Assembly (NCBI GenBank): GCA_018063485.1
Contig: JAGPBG010000100.1
Span: 1-7,423 of the forward strand
DNA length: 7,423 nt
Direction of reading: 5' to 3'
Source of the DNA: Cypionkella sp.
Lineage (GTDB): Bacteria > Pseudomonadota > Alphaproteobacteria > Rhodobacterales > Rhodobacteraceae
Shown piece by piece: positions 1 to 6,422 of this stretch. A program made the position numbers and the translations under genes. Under the pieces are notes generated by a model that made no database searches, was not told the origin of the DNA, and was given only the letters and a program-made list of their open reading frames with translations. Each line of letters opens with the position of its first letter. Positions within the stretch are counted from its first letter, which is position 1.

Positions 1-88
1 GCATGTTTGACCCCTAAAAGGATAGGGCAGGAGCGCCGATTCGTTATGCGACTCTCGTTGGTCCCTGTTCAGGTGTGATCTTATGCTT

Positions 89-94
89 AAGGAG
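89..94 (+). promoter_or_regulatory. Shine-Dalgarno site that sets the response regulator start
   Basis: AAGGAG lies 6 bases before the ATG at 101. The upstream in-frame ATG at 83 has no comparable purine stretch. Starting at 101 gives MRILAVDDEP, the usual beginning of a receiver domain with the acidic pair at residues 7-8. I therefore place the start at 101 rather than 83. Confidence 0.8.
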
Positions 95-100
95 CCTCCG

Positions 101-1135
101 ATGCGCATTCTAGCAGTGGATGACGAGCCTCTCTTTCTTGACTTGTTGCACAGGGTCTTGGTCAGCGCCGGATATGATGACGTAGCGACAGCCACCGATG
201 CCAAGGCGGCCATTGATATGATCTGTCGTGCTACGACCGTGTATGACTGTATCCTTTTGGATATCCGCATGCCGGGCACAGATGGGGTCGAGCTTTGCAG
301 GATGATCCGTGATCTCCCCGCATATCGTATCACGCCGATCCTCATGCTGACGGCGGTATTGGACGAGGCGACAGTTGATCGCGCGTTCAGGGCTGGGGCT
401 ACAGATTATGTGACCAAGCCCCTCAAAGGGTTGGAACTCGGGGCAAGGATACGAAGCGCGGGATTGCTGGCCAATCAGATGAGCCAGGCCATTGGGTTTC
501 GGCAAGCGGCCGACCAGATGCGTGCGCAGCTTGACGATTTGATGAACGTCCCGTTTTCGGCTGCACTCGATCTGGCAGCAGGCCCGGCCTGCATGGCACT
601 TCCACAGTTGGAGCGTTTGTTGTTCTTGCTGCCCGAGGGGATTTACGCAATGAACATTTTTTCCCTGCGAATTTCCGAAAGCTCAAAGATCCATGCCGGC
701 CTCAATCAGAGGGACTTCAGGGACTTTCTTTCAGAAGTGGCGAGGGGCATATCCGAGCTGATCGCTCCAAGTCATCACTATATCACTTATGCCGGAAGTG
801 GAACTTTTGGTTGTGTGGTGCTTGACCGTAGCCGCAAAGCGGGAACGGAGAGCCACCCGAACGCATTTCGCGGCGGTGTCACCTTTACTGCCAGCACTTG
901 GCCGCTACCGGTTCGACTGTCTTGCAGCAAGAGTGCCGAGTGGCAGTTATTGTCGGGCCAAGGGGGGGCCAAAGCGCTGCGGTTCGCAATTGCCCTAGCC
1001 GCAGAGTTGAACGTGATAGACAAGCTGCAACAAAACCTTGATCGAGATCGTTTAGGACGGGAAGTGATCGTGCCCCGCAAGCCGCGTCTTGCCGCATTTT
1101 TCAATCGCGAAAACCGTTTGGCCTCTGCCACCTGA
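101..1135 (+). CDS. Response regulator: receiver domain plus non-DNA-binding C-terminal domain (degenerate GGDEF-like?)
   Basis: The protein has 344 residues. Residues 1-120 form a CheY-like receiver domain: acidic pair D7-D8, phospho-acceptor D54 in LLDIRMPGTDG, switch threonine T84 and lysine K106 in VTKPL. It should therefore take a phosphate from a histidine kinase in the cytoplasm. No kinase gene is in the window. Residues about 125-150 look like a helical linker. The C-terminal half has no helix-turn-helix, no HD-GYP signature and no intact GGDEF. It does show a GGDEF-like order of elements: a hydrophobic strand (IFSLRIS, about 186-192), a helical stretch (DFRDFLSEVARGISELI, about 205-221), then YITYAGSGTFGCVV (about 227-240), where GSGTF sits at the usual GGDEF hairpin position. 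The catalytic acidic residues are absent, so it should not make cyclic-di-GMP. The receiver assignment is direct; the GGDEF relation is my inference. Codon choice looks less GC-biased than in uvrB. Confidence 0.88.
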   Translation: MRILAVDDEPLFLDLLHRVLVSAGYDDVATATDAKAAIDMICRATTVYDCILLDIRMPGTDGVELCRMIRDLPAYRITPILMLTAVLDEATVDRAFRAGATDYVTKPLKGLELGARIRSAGLLANQMSQAIGFRQAADQMRAQLDDLMNVPFSAALDLAAGPACMALPQLERLLFLLPEGIYAMNIFSLRISESSKIHAGLNQRDFRDFLSEVARGISELIAPSHHYITYAGSGTFGCVVLDRSRKAGTESHPNAFRGGVTFTASTWPLPVRLSCSKSAEWQLLSGQGGAKALRFAIALAAELNVIDKLQQNLDRDRLGREVIVPRKPRLAAFFNRENRLASAT

Positions 1136-1338
1136 CACAGATATCAAGTCATCCAGTGGACGAATGTATCCATTCATCTGGGTGAGCTGCTGGGCCCCGT
1201 CTTGTGGCTAGATCTCTTGATCTACAGGTCGAGTTGAGTGTGGACATCGTTTCCGAAAAGGGTACTCGAGCGGCGCGCAGCGAGCTTGTCTCTATTGATG
1301 GAAGTGACCCCTTCACAAGATCAATTGTTGGCAGCACA

Positions 1339-1380
1339 GGAGGGCCTTGGATCGGGTGATCTCTCATAGTTGGAGGGCCT
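1339..1380. repeat. Direct repeat GGAGGGCCT, 33-bp period
   Basis: Two exact 9-base copies lie at 1339-1347 and 1372-1380, start to start 33 bp, about three helical turns. The second copy runs into CCTCCC, so GGAGG and CCTCC could also pair locally. This could be a regulator site upstream of the lipoprotein gene, or chance in GC-rich DNA. Confidence 0.35.
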
Positions 1381-1387
1381 CCTCCCA

Positions 1388-1402
1388 TTAACCCGACCTT
1401 AA
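1388..1402. promoter_or_regulatory. Candidate CtrA binding site, TTAA-N7-TTAA
   Basis: TTAA at 1388-1391 and TTAA at 1399-1402 are separated by exactly 7 bases, and both copies extend to TTAACC. This matches the published alphaproteobacterial CtrA consensus TTAA-N7-TTAA(C). It ends 25 bases before the lipoprotein ATG at 1428. I see no convincing -10 element at the spacing expected for CtrA activation, so the site might instead repress, or be fortuitous. Confidence 0.45.
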
Positions 1403-1427
1403 CCTTCCCTCCCTCATCTTCTCCCGG

Positions 1428-1715
1428 ATGAAGCGCCTTATTCCCCTCTTGTTCCTTGCCGCCTGTGGTGCCCAACCGGCGCCGGAGTTTTTCAATGCCA
1501 CGCGGGTCGATGTCACCCGCGATGCTCGCCAATACACTGTGTTTTATACCGAAAAACGGGTCGAGGTGATCCGGCTCGGATATGCCAGCCGGGGCGAGCA
1601 TCAGGCCATCCGCGCCCAGATGATCGCCTTGATCCCCGAAGTAACTGGCTGCAAACTTTACAAAAAATCGCTAACCGGCGATTCTGGGGAAATGCGCGGC
1701 GCGATCCGCTGTTGA
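1428..1715 (+). CDS. Small lipoprotein of unknown function
   Basis: The protein has 95 residues. It begins with a short basic and hydrophobic leader (MKRLIPLLF) and a lipobox LAAC with the lipidated cysteine at residue 13. Signal peptidase II should cut before C13, anchoring a mature protein of about 83 residues to a membrane facing the periplasm. Two more cysteines, C75 and the C-terminal residue C95, could form a disulfide there. I do not recognise a named domain. There is no clear Shine-Dalgarno sequence before the ATG: the upstream bases are C/T-rich. The start is chosen because it gives a well-formed lipoprotein signal directly. The ABM gene follows after 46 bp, so co-transcription is likely, though no functional link is evident. 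Confidence 0.75.
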   Translation: MKRLIPLLFLAACGAQPAPEFFNATRVDVTRDARQYTVFYTEKRVEVIRLGYASRGEHQAIRAQMIALIPEVTGCKLYKKSLTGDSGEMRGAIRC

Positions 1716-1761
1716 TCCGGGCCGCCACCCGCCTTACGCTGGCCAAAAAGGAGGGCCAACC

Positions 1762-2079
1762 ATGCCGGATATTTCCCAGGATTTCGACGGGCAGACCGTG
1801 ATCACCACGTTCGAGACCAGCCCCGCCACCGCCACCGATCTGATGGAGGCGCTGCAATCGGCCTATGAGGCGTTCATCAGCAAACAGCCCGGTTTCATCG
1901 GCGCGGGGCTGCATATGAATGACGCGATGACCCGGATTTGCAACTATTCCAAATGGCAAAAACGCGCCGATTATCAGGCCATGCTGCGCACCCCGGAAAT
2001 GCGCGAGCGCAACCGCGTGATCCACACCATGTGCCGCAGTTTCGAGCCGGTGATGTATGAGGTGATCGGGGTGTTCTAG
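1762..2079 (+). CDS. Antibiotic biosynthesis monooxygenase (ABM) fold family protein
   Basis: The protein has 105 residues, the usual length of a single-domain ABM protein (ferredoxin-like dimeric alpha/beta barrel). The family pattern is visible in order: a first strand (TVITTFETS), a helix ending at YEAFISKQPGFIGAGLHM (about 34-51), the segment RICNYSKWQKRADYQAML (about 57-74) matching the family's nYs.W.s.e.y core, and a final strand around VMYEVIGVF. Family members include quinol monooxygenases, haem-degrading enzymes and stress proteins without known substrates, so no reaction can be assigned. It is expected to be cytoplasmic; no signal peptide is seen. A strong ribosome site (AAGGAGG, 1748-1754) sits 7 bases before the ATG. 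The gene ends 6 bp from the uvrB stop on the other strand. Confidence 0.8.
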   Translation: MPDISQDFDGQTVITTFETSPATATDLMEALQSAYEAFISKQPGFIGAGLHMNDAMTRICNYSKWQKRADYQAMLRTPEMRERNRVIHTMCRSFEPVMYEVIGVF

Positions 2080-2085
2080 CGCCCG

Positions 2086-4269
2086 TCAGCGAGCCCGCCG
2101 CGCCTTGCCGCCCCTTTGGCCCGCGCGCCCGGCTGTGCTGCGACCGCTGCGCCTTTGCGCCTCGTCCACCGCTTCTTCGATCACCGATTGGCGGGCGAGC
2201 GGATCATCGGCGACGGCCAGTTCCACTGCTTCCAGCCGCCTGACCTCATCGCGCAGTCGCGCCGCCTCCTCGAATTCCAGATTCTCGGCCGCCTTGCGCA
2301 TGGTAAGGCGAAGCGCATCCAGATGCGCAGCCAGATTGCTGCCGAGCATTGGCCTGTCAATCTTGGCGGTGATGCGCGACTGATCGGTGTCGCCTTTCCA
2401 CAGGCCCGCCAGCACATCCTCGACGTTCTTTTTCACCGTTGTCGGCGTGATGCCGTGCAAGGTGTTATAGGCGGTTTGCTTTTCACGACGCCGGTTGGTT
2501 TCGCCAATCGCGCGCTCCATCGAGCCGGTAATGCGGTCGGCATACATGATCACCCGCCCATCCGAGTTGCGCGCCGCGCGGCCGATGGTCTGGATCAGCG
2601 AGGTTTCCGAGCGCAGAAAGCCTTCCTTGTCGGCGTCAAGAATGGCGACCAGCCCACATTCGGGGATGTCCAACCCCTCACGCAAGAGGTTGATGCCCAC
2701 CAGCACATCAAACGCCCCCAGCCGCAAATCGCGCAGGATTTCAATACGTTCGATGGTGTCGATATCCGAGTGCATATAGCGGATGCGGATGCCCTGTTCG
2801 TGGAAATACTCGGTCAGATCCTCGGCCATGCGTTTGGTCAACACGGTGACCAGCACCCGCAGGCCCTGCTGCGCCACGATGCGGATTTCATCCAACAGAT
2901 CATCGACCTGCATTTCGACCGGGCGGATTTCAACCGGCGGATCAATCAAGCCGGTGGGGCGGATCACCTGCTCGACAAAGACGCCGCCCGATTGCTCGAT
3001 CTCCCATTTCGCCGGGGTGGCCGAGACGAACACCGATTGCGGGCGCATGGCGTCCCATTCCTCGAATTTCAGCGGGCGGTTGTCCATGCAAGAGGGCAGG
3101 CGGAAGCCGTGTTCGGACAGCGTCATCTTGCGGCGGAAGTCGCCCTTGTACATGCCGCCGATCTGCGGCACCGACACGTGGGATTCATCTGCAAAAACAA
3201 TGGCATTGTCGGGGATGAATTCGAACAGGGTGGGCGGTGGCTCTCCCGGCGCGCGGCCGGTCAGATAGCGGGAATAGTTTTCAATCCCAGAACAAACCCC
3301 GGTGGCTTCAAGCATTTCCAGATCGAAAGAGGTGCGCTGTTCCAGCCGTTGCGCCTCAAGCAGTTTGCCTTGCGACACCATCAGATCCAGCGTCTGGCGC
3401 AGTTCCTTTTTGATGCCCTGCACCGCCTGCTGCATGGTAGGGCGCGGAGTGACATAGTGGCTGTTGGCATAGATGCGGATTTGGTTGAAACTGTCGGTCT
3501 TGGCACCCGTCAGCGGATCGAATTCGGTGATCGACTCCAATTCCTCACCGAAAAACGAAAACCGCCAGGCGCGGTCATCAAGGTGGGCAGGCCAAACCTC
3601 AACACTATCACCGCGCACCCTGAAACAGCCGCGCTGAAAGGCGGTATCGTTGCGCCGATAGGCCTGGGCCACCAATTCGCCCAAAACCTGCCGTTGATCA
3701 TAGTGCTGGCCGACAAGCAAATCCTGGGTCATCGCCGAATAGGTCTCGACCGAGCCGATGCCGTAAATGCACGACACCGAGGCCACGATGATCACATCAT
3801 CACGTTCCAGCAGCGCGCGGGTGGCCGAGTGGCGCATCCGGTCGATCTGTTCGTTGATCTGGGATTCCTTCTCGATATAGGTATCGGTGCGCGCGACATA
3901 GGCCTCGGGCTGGTAGTAATCATAGTAGGATACGAAATATTCCACCGCATTATCGGGAAAGAAGCCTTTGAATTCGCCGTATAGCTGTGCTGCCAGTGTC
4001 TTGTTCGGCGCAAGAATGATGGCCGGGCGCTGGGTTTCCTCGATAACCTTGGCCATGGTAAAGGTCTTGCCGGTGCCGGTGGCGCCCAACAACACCTGAT
4101 CATGGTCGCCCGCCAAAATCCCCGCCGTCAATTCGGCAATCGCGGTGGGTTGATCGCCTGCCGCGGTAAAGGGGGTCTGCATGACAAAGCGCTTGCCGCC
4201 TTCCAGTTTGGGGCGCGCTTGGATCGGGGCATGCAGGATCGGCATGTGCTCGGGCGAGTTATTATGCAT
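2086..4269 (-). CDS. uvrB: UvrABC excision nuclease subunit B
   Basis: The protein has 727 residues; typical UvrB is about 670, and the excess lies in about 25 N-terminal residues and a tail after the last domain. UvrB receives damaged DNA from UvrA, verifies the lesion with its beta-hairpin and recruits UvrC for incision. Visible motifs are Walker A GATGTGKT (62-69), the beta-hairpin region starting at [10 protein letters not shown] (115-124), the helicase motif II variant DESH (361-364), VSATPAKWE (415-423), the motif V region [13 protein letters not shown] (525-537) and motif [10 protein letters not shown] (560-567). A C-terminal UVR domain, which contacts UvrA and UvrC, spans about 645-680 with the [16 protein letters not shown] core. 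Residues about 700-727 are a low-complexity tail rich in R, G and A. The ATG at 4269 follows GAAGGGAA on the gene strand at a proper distance; M9 is a weaker alternative. A LexA-like box lies 25 bp upstream, which fits SOS control. The reading frame is intact. Confidence 0.98.
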   Translation of the reverse strand: MHNNSPEHMPILHAPIQARPKLEGGKRFVMQTPFTAAGDQPTAIAELTAGILAGDHDQVLLGATGTGKTFTMAKVIEETQRPAIILAPNKTLAAQLYGEFKGFFPDNAVEYFVSYYDYYQPEAYVARTDTYIEKESQINEQIDRMRHSATRALLERDDVIIVASVSCIYGIGSVETYSAMTQDLLVGQHYDQRQVLGELVAQAYRRNDTAFQRGCFRVRGDSVEVWPAHLDDRAWRFSFFGEELESITEFDPLTGAKTDSFNQIRIYANSHYVTPRPTMQQAVQGIKKELRQTLDLMVSQGKLLEAQRLEQRTSFDLEMLEATGVCSGIENYSRYLTGRAPGEPPPTLFEFIPDNAIVFADESHVSVPQIGGMYKGDFRRKMTLSEHGFRLPSCMDNRPLKFEEWDAMRPQSVFVSATPAKWEIEQSGGVFVEQVIRPTGLIDPPVEIRPVEMQVDDLLDEIRIVAQQGLRVLVTVLTKRMAEDLTEYFHEQGIRIRYMHSDIDTIERIEILRDLRLGAFDVLVGINLLREGLDIPECGLVAILDADKEGFLRSETSLIQTIGRAARNSDGRVIMYADRITGSMERAIGETNRRREKQTAYNTLHGITPTTVKKNVEDVLAGLWKGDTDQSRITAKIDRPMLGSNLAAHLDALRLTMRKAAENLEFEEAARLRDEVRRLEAVELAVADDPLARQSVIEEAVDEAQRRSGRSTAGRAGQRGGKARRAR

Positions 4270-4294
4270 GGTGATTCCCTTCGTGCCCCAATGT

Positions 4295-4309
4295 ATTCTG
4301 TTTTTGTTC
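4295..4309 (-). promoter_or_regulatory. Candidate LexA (SOS) box upstream of uvrB
   Basis: On the + strand the bases read ATTC-TGTTTTT-GTTC; on the uvrB strand GAAC-AAAAACA-GAAT. The alphaproteobacterial LexA site is GTTC-N7-GTTC, so 7 of 8 conserved bases match with exact spacing. It ends 25 bp before the uvrB ATG, a normal place for a repressor site. uvr genes belong to the SOS regulon in many bacteria. Seen: the motif. Inferred: LexA binding. Confidence 0.6.
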
Positions 4310-4479
4310 CGGTTAAAGGGGGTCGAAAGGGCTTGTTAACCACTGTTGCGGCAAGATGAACCGATATGGCGCAATTTTAACGAAAATATAATTCACATAC
4401 TCAATTTATGGTTGCATCGCGCAGAGAACCGTTTCAGATTGAACCGGCAAGCAGCAGACTCGCCGTCGGTTGGTTCTCA

Positions 4480-4499
4480 CCACACTCCACCCACACTCC
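4480..4499. repeat. Short tandem repeat CCACACTCC, 11-bp period
   Basis: Two exact copies (4480-4488 and 4491-4499) are spaced one helical turn apart in the leader region of the complex I subunit gene. No known factor is recognised; this could be chance. Confidence 0.3.
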
Positions 4500-4516
4500 C
4501 AGAGACCGGCCGGCGG

Positions 4517-4543
4517 CATCTTGCCACCGCACTTGGCAAGATG
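4517..4543 (+). other. Hairpin CATCTTGCC / GGCAAGATG
   Basis: A perfect 9-bp inverted repeat (4517-4525 and 4535-4543) encloses a 9-base loop. It directly abuts the next palindrome. The bases GCGG (4513-4516) and CCGC (4527-4530) could form a short competing stem that overlaps the left arm. It could be part of a structured leader or of a small RNA. Confidence 0.5.
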
Positions 4544-4569
4544 AGGCCCCGCGGGGCCTTGCAATTTTC
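4544..4569 (+). terminator. Terminator-like GC-rich palindrome followed by T-rich bases
   Basis: A perfect 16-bp palindrome at 4544-4559 can fold as a 6-bp AGGCCC/GGGCCT stem with a CGCG loop, followed by TTGCAATTTT on the + strand. The T-run is interrupted, so termination may be weak. No T-run follows on the - strand. As it lies 55 bp before the next start codon, it could end a short upstream RNA or attenuate the downstream gene. Confidence 0.4.
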
Positions 4570-4614
4570 CACGAATTTCGGGATAACCGTGCCCAACTCT
4601 TGGGAGAATTTGCT

Positions 4615-4926
4615 ATGAGTGCGCGCATCTATCAACCGGCAAAAACTGCCATGCAATCGGGCACGGCCAAGGCCAAGGACTGGGTGCTGGAATTTGCGCC
4701 CGCCTCGGCGCGTGAGGTTGATCCGCTGATGGGCTGGACCAGCTCTGACGATACCCAAACACAGGTAAAGCTGCGCTTTGACAGCAGCGAAGCCGCTGAG
4801 GCTTATGCCCAAGAGCGGGGTCTTGAGTATATCGTCGTCGCCCCCAAGCCGCGCAAGCCGCTGATTCGTTTGCGTGGTTACGGTGAGAATTTCGCCACCG
4901 ACCGCCGGGGCGCCTGGACCCACTGA
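4615..4926 (+). CDS. NADH dehydrogenase (complex I) accessory subunit, NDUFS4-like
   Basis: The protein has 103 residues and belongs to the ETC complex I subunit family related to mitochondrial NDUFS4 (18 kDa subunit), which stabilises the NADH-oxidising arm of complex I at the inner membrane. Visible family features are [14 protein letters not shown] at the N-terminus, WVLEFAP (23-29), the hallmark [15 protein letters not shown] (36-50), [17 protein letters not shown] (53-69), and an ending of [15 protein letters not shown] (89-103) close to the common NF..R..PWTH. I chose the ATG at 4615 because GGGAG lies 8 bases upstream and the family match begins there; the longer frame from 4408 adds unrelated sequence. 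In alphaproteobacteria this gene usually lies apart from the main nuo cluster, as appears here. The exported-protein gene follows after 45 bp. Confidence 0.92.
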   Translation: MSARIYQPAKTAMQSGTAKAKDWVLEFAPASAREVDPLMGWTSSDDTQTQVKLRFDSSEAAEAYAQERGLEYIVVAPKPRKPLIRLRGYGENFATDRRGAWTH

Positions 4927-4971
4927 TCTGACCGCTTTTTCTGCCGTCTATTCACCCAGAAAGGAATTGTG

Positions 4972-6420
4972 ATGCGTCTTTCCCATGCGTTGGCTGTCTT
5001 GCCTTTTACCGTCTGGTCTGGCGTCGCATTGGCCGAGCCTGCCACCGTCGATGGGGCCGCTGCAATCACCTCCGCTTTGCAAACCTATCTGGGGGCCACC
5101 GACGGCGTGGTCACGGTTGCGCCCGAGGGTGAGGCTTATGGCGTGAAGCTCGATTTCACGCCGCTGCTGTCAAAGGTGCCGCAAAAGGATTTCGAATCCA
5201 GCGTGACCCCGGTTGAGTTTCAACTGGTCGATCAGGGCGATGGCACCTGGAAGATGACACAGGATCAGGCGTTCAACCTGATGATCAAGATGCCCGGTGA
5301 ACTCGATCTGACGCTTTCGGCCGCCAATATGAAATCGGAAGGTGTGTTTGACGTGGCCTTGCAGGCCTTCACCACATCGAGTTCGACAATCACCGATATG
5401 TCTTTGGCCGAGAAGATCTCCGGCACAGAGGCTGGGGCTACCGATGTTCATTACCACGTTGACAGCATGGTTTTTGAGTCCACCGCGATGGAGGGGGCCA
5501 ATGGCGGGGTGGACGGCACCTCGAACATGGTGGCGTCTGGCTTGAAAGAGGAAATGGCATTGCCGCCGATGGGCGAGGGCGCGCCGCCCACCAATATCAC
5601 GGTAACGCTGGCAAGCTATGAGGCGAATGCAACCGTGGCCGGCTATCGCCCGGATGCGCTTTACAAATTGGTGGCGTTCTTTGTGGCCCACCCGGATGAA
5701 GCGTCGATAGCCAGCAATCAAGACGAGATGAAGGCCGCGGTTACCAAAGCCCTGCCGTTTTTTGCGTCTGCGAAGTCTGCCGGCACGCTGACCGGCTTGT
5801 CGGTTGACACGCCGATGGGTGTGTTTGCGGCGGCCACTGGCGGCGTGGATGTCGAGATGAACGGGTTGGTCGCGGACGGTCTGTTGCGTGAAGCCTTCAG
5901 GCTGGATGGCTTTACCATTCCGGCCGGTCTGGTGCCAGATTGGGCCGCAGACCTGGTGCCGACGAAACTGGCAATGGATTTCAAGCTGACGCGGTTCAAT
6001 CTGTTGGCCCCGGTGGAGTTGATGATCTCTGCAATGGATTTGACCAAGACGCCGCCAATGGCACCCGAACAGGATGAGGCGATGCTTGCGGCGCTTTTGC
6101 CCGAGGGGGTGGTGGATGTGACGCTTGCCCCCGGAGGCGTGACTGCGCCGGCCTATGATTTGGCCTACGAAGGCATGCTGAGTGCGGGCCCGGCGGGCAC
6201 ACCCTCGGGCAAGGCAAAGCTGACGCTGACCGGTATCGACAAGGTACAGGCCTCGCTGAATGCCGCTCCTGATGACCAGAAAGGCCAGTTTCTGCCGATG
6301 CTTGGCATGGCGCAGGGCATGGCCAAGCCGGGCGATAATGGCGCTTTGGTCTGGGAGCTGGAAATGACTCCCGAAGGCGCCATGATGGTCAATGGCATGA
6401 ACATGGGCGGCGAGCAATAA
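4972..6420 (+). CDS. Exported protein of unknown function (possibly DUF2125-like)
   Basis: The protein has 482 residues. It starts with a Sec signal peptide: MRLSHALAV, a hydrophobic core to about residue 18 and a likely cut after ALA at residue 21, before EPATVDG. No further membrane segment or lipobox is evident, so it should be periplasmic. I see no cysteine. The rest alternates short beta-type segments and looks like a long beta-rich lipid-binding or scaffold-like fold; phrases such as PDWAADLVPTKLAMDFKL (about 319-336) remind me of DUF2125 proteins, a low-confidence resemblance. The last 43 residues hold eight methionines. The ATG at 4972 is preferred over the GTG at 4969 because AAGGA (4961-4965) is 6 bases before it. 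The stop lies two bases before the acetyltransferase start, suggesting translational coupling. Confidence 0.75.
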   Translation: MRLSHALAVLPFTVWSGVALAEPATVDGAAAITSALQTYLGATDGVVTVAPEGEAYGVKLDFTPLLSKVPQKDFESSVTPVEFQLVDQGDGTWKMTQDQAFNLMIKMPGELDLTLSAANMKSEGVFDVALQAFTTSSSTITDMSLAEKISGTEAGATDVHYHVDSMVFESTAMEGANGGVDGTSNMVASGLKEEMALPPMGEGAPPTNITVTLASYEANATVAGYRPDALYKLVAFFVAHPDEASIASNQDEMKAAVTKALPFFASAKSAGTLTGLSVDTPMGVFAAATGGVDVEMNGLVADGLLREAFRLDGFTIPAGLVPDWAADLVPTKLAMDFKLTRFNLLAPVELMISAMDLTKTPPMAPEQDEAMLAALLPEGVVDVTLAPGGVTAPAYDLAYEGMLSAGPAGTPSGKAKLTLTGIDKVQASLNAAPDDQKGQFLPMLGMAQGMAKPGDNGALVWELEMTPEGAMMVNGMNMGGEQ

Positions 6421-6422
6421 TC

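Larger units (their letters stand above)
1136..1427. other. Intergenic region with repeats, no gene supported
   Basis: This 292-bp gap lies between the response regulator stop and the lipoprotein start. I see no convincing coding sequence, tRNA or clear rho-independent terminator. It contains a 6-bp inverted repeat TAGATC/GATCTA with a 4-base loop (1209-1224, no following T-run), a 9-bp direct repeat GGAGGGCCT (1339-1347 and 1372-1380), and a TTAA-N7-TTAA element close to the next gene. The - strand open frame across it overlaps the lipoprotein gene and has no family features. Confidence 0.6.
4270..4614. other. Divergent intergenic region between uvrB and the complex I subunit gene
   Basis: This 345-bp stretch must hold promoters for both flanking genes. 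From left to right it has an SOS-like box near uvrB, an AT-rich segment at 4371-4412 that is the likeliest promoter zone for the rightward gene, an 11-bp tandem repeat around CCACACTCC (4480-4499), and two adjacent hairpins (4517-4559). I find no tRNA-like cloverleaf or T-loop sequence. An in-frame extension of the downstream gene to 4408 lacks family similarity and runs through the hairpins, so I regard it as non-coding. Confidence 0.6.

Noticed and set aside
12..27. CCCTA/TAGGG inverted repeat near the left edge
   Set aside because: The 5-bp stem is too short to call, with no T-run and no visible upstream gene.
1378..1386. CCTCCTCCC, similar to the CUCCUCCC loop motif of Rhodobacter CcsR-type small RNAs
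   Set aside because: It is a single copy that can pair with the adjacent GGAGGG; no DUF1127 gene or stem-loop array is nearby, so coincidence is likelier.
1149..1601. 150-codon - strand frame across the 1136-1427 gap
   Set aside because: It overlaps the lipoprotein gene, has no family features, and its composition is not protein-like.
2116..3984. 622-codon open frame antisense to uvrB
   Set aside because: It is a shadow of a GC-rich gene: His/Arg/Gln-rich composition, no recognisable domain and no ribosome site, while uvrB on the other strand is certain.
4313..4339. TTAA words near uvrB as a second CtrA site
   Set aside because: The two TTAA words are 19 bases apart, not 7.
4426..4444. Second pair of GAAC words as an SOS box
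   Set aside because: The spacer is 11 bases instead of the required 7.
4408..4614. N-terminal extension of the complex I subunit to an ATG at 4408
   Set aside because: The extension shows no family similarity and would translate the hairpin region; a ribosome site supports 4615.
5170..6417. 415-codon open frame antisense to the exported protein gene
   Set aside because: Its composition is the typical antisense type (rich in H, R, Q, G). The + strand frame has a signal peptide and a good ribosome site.
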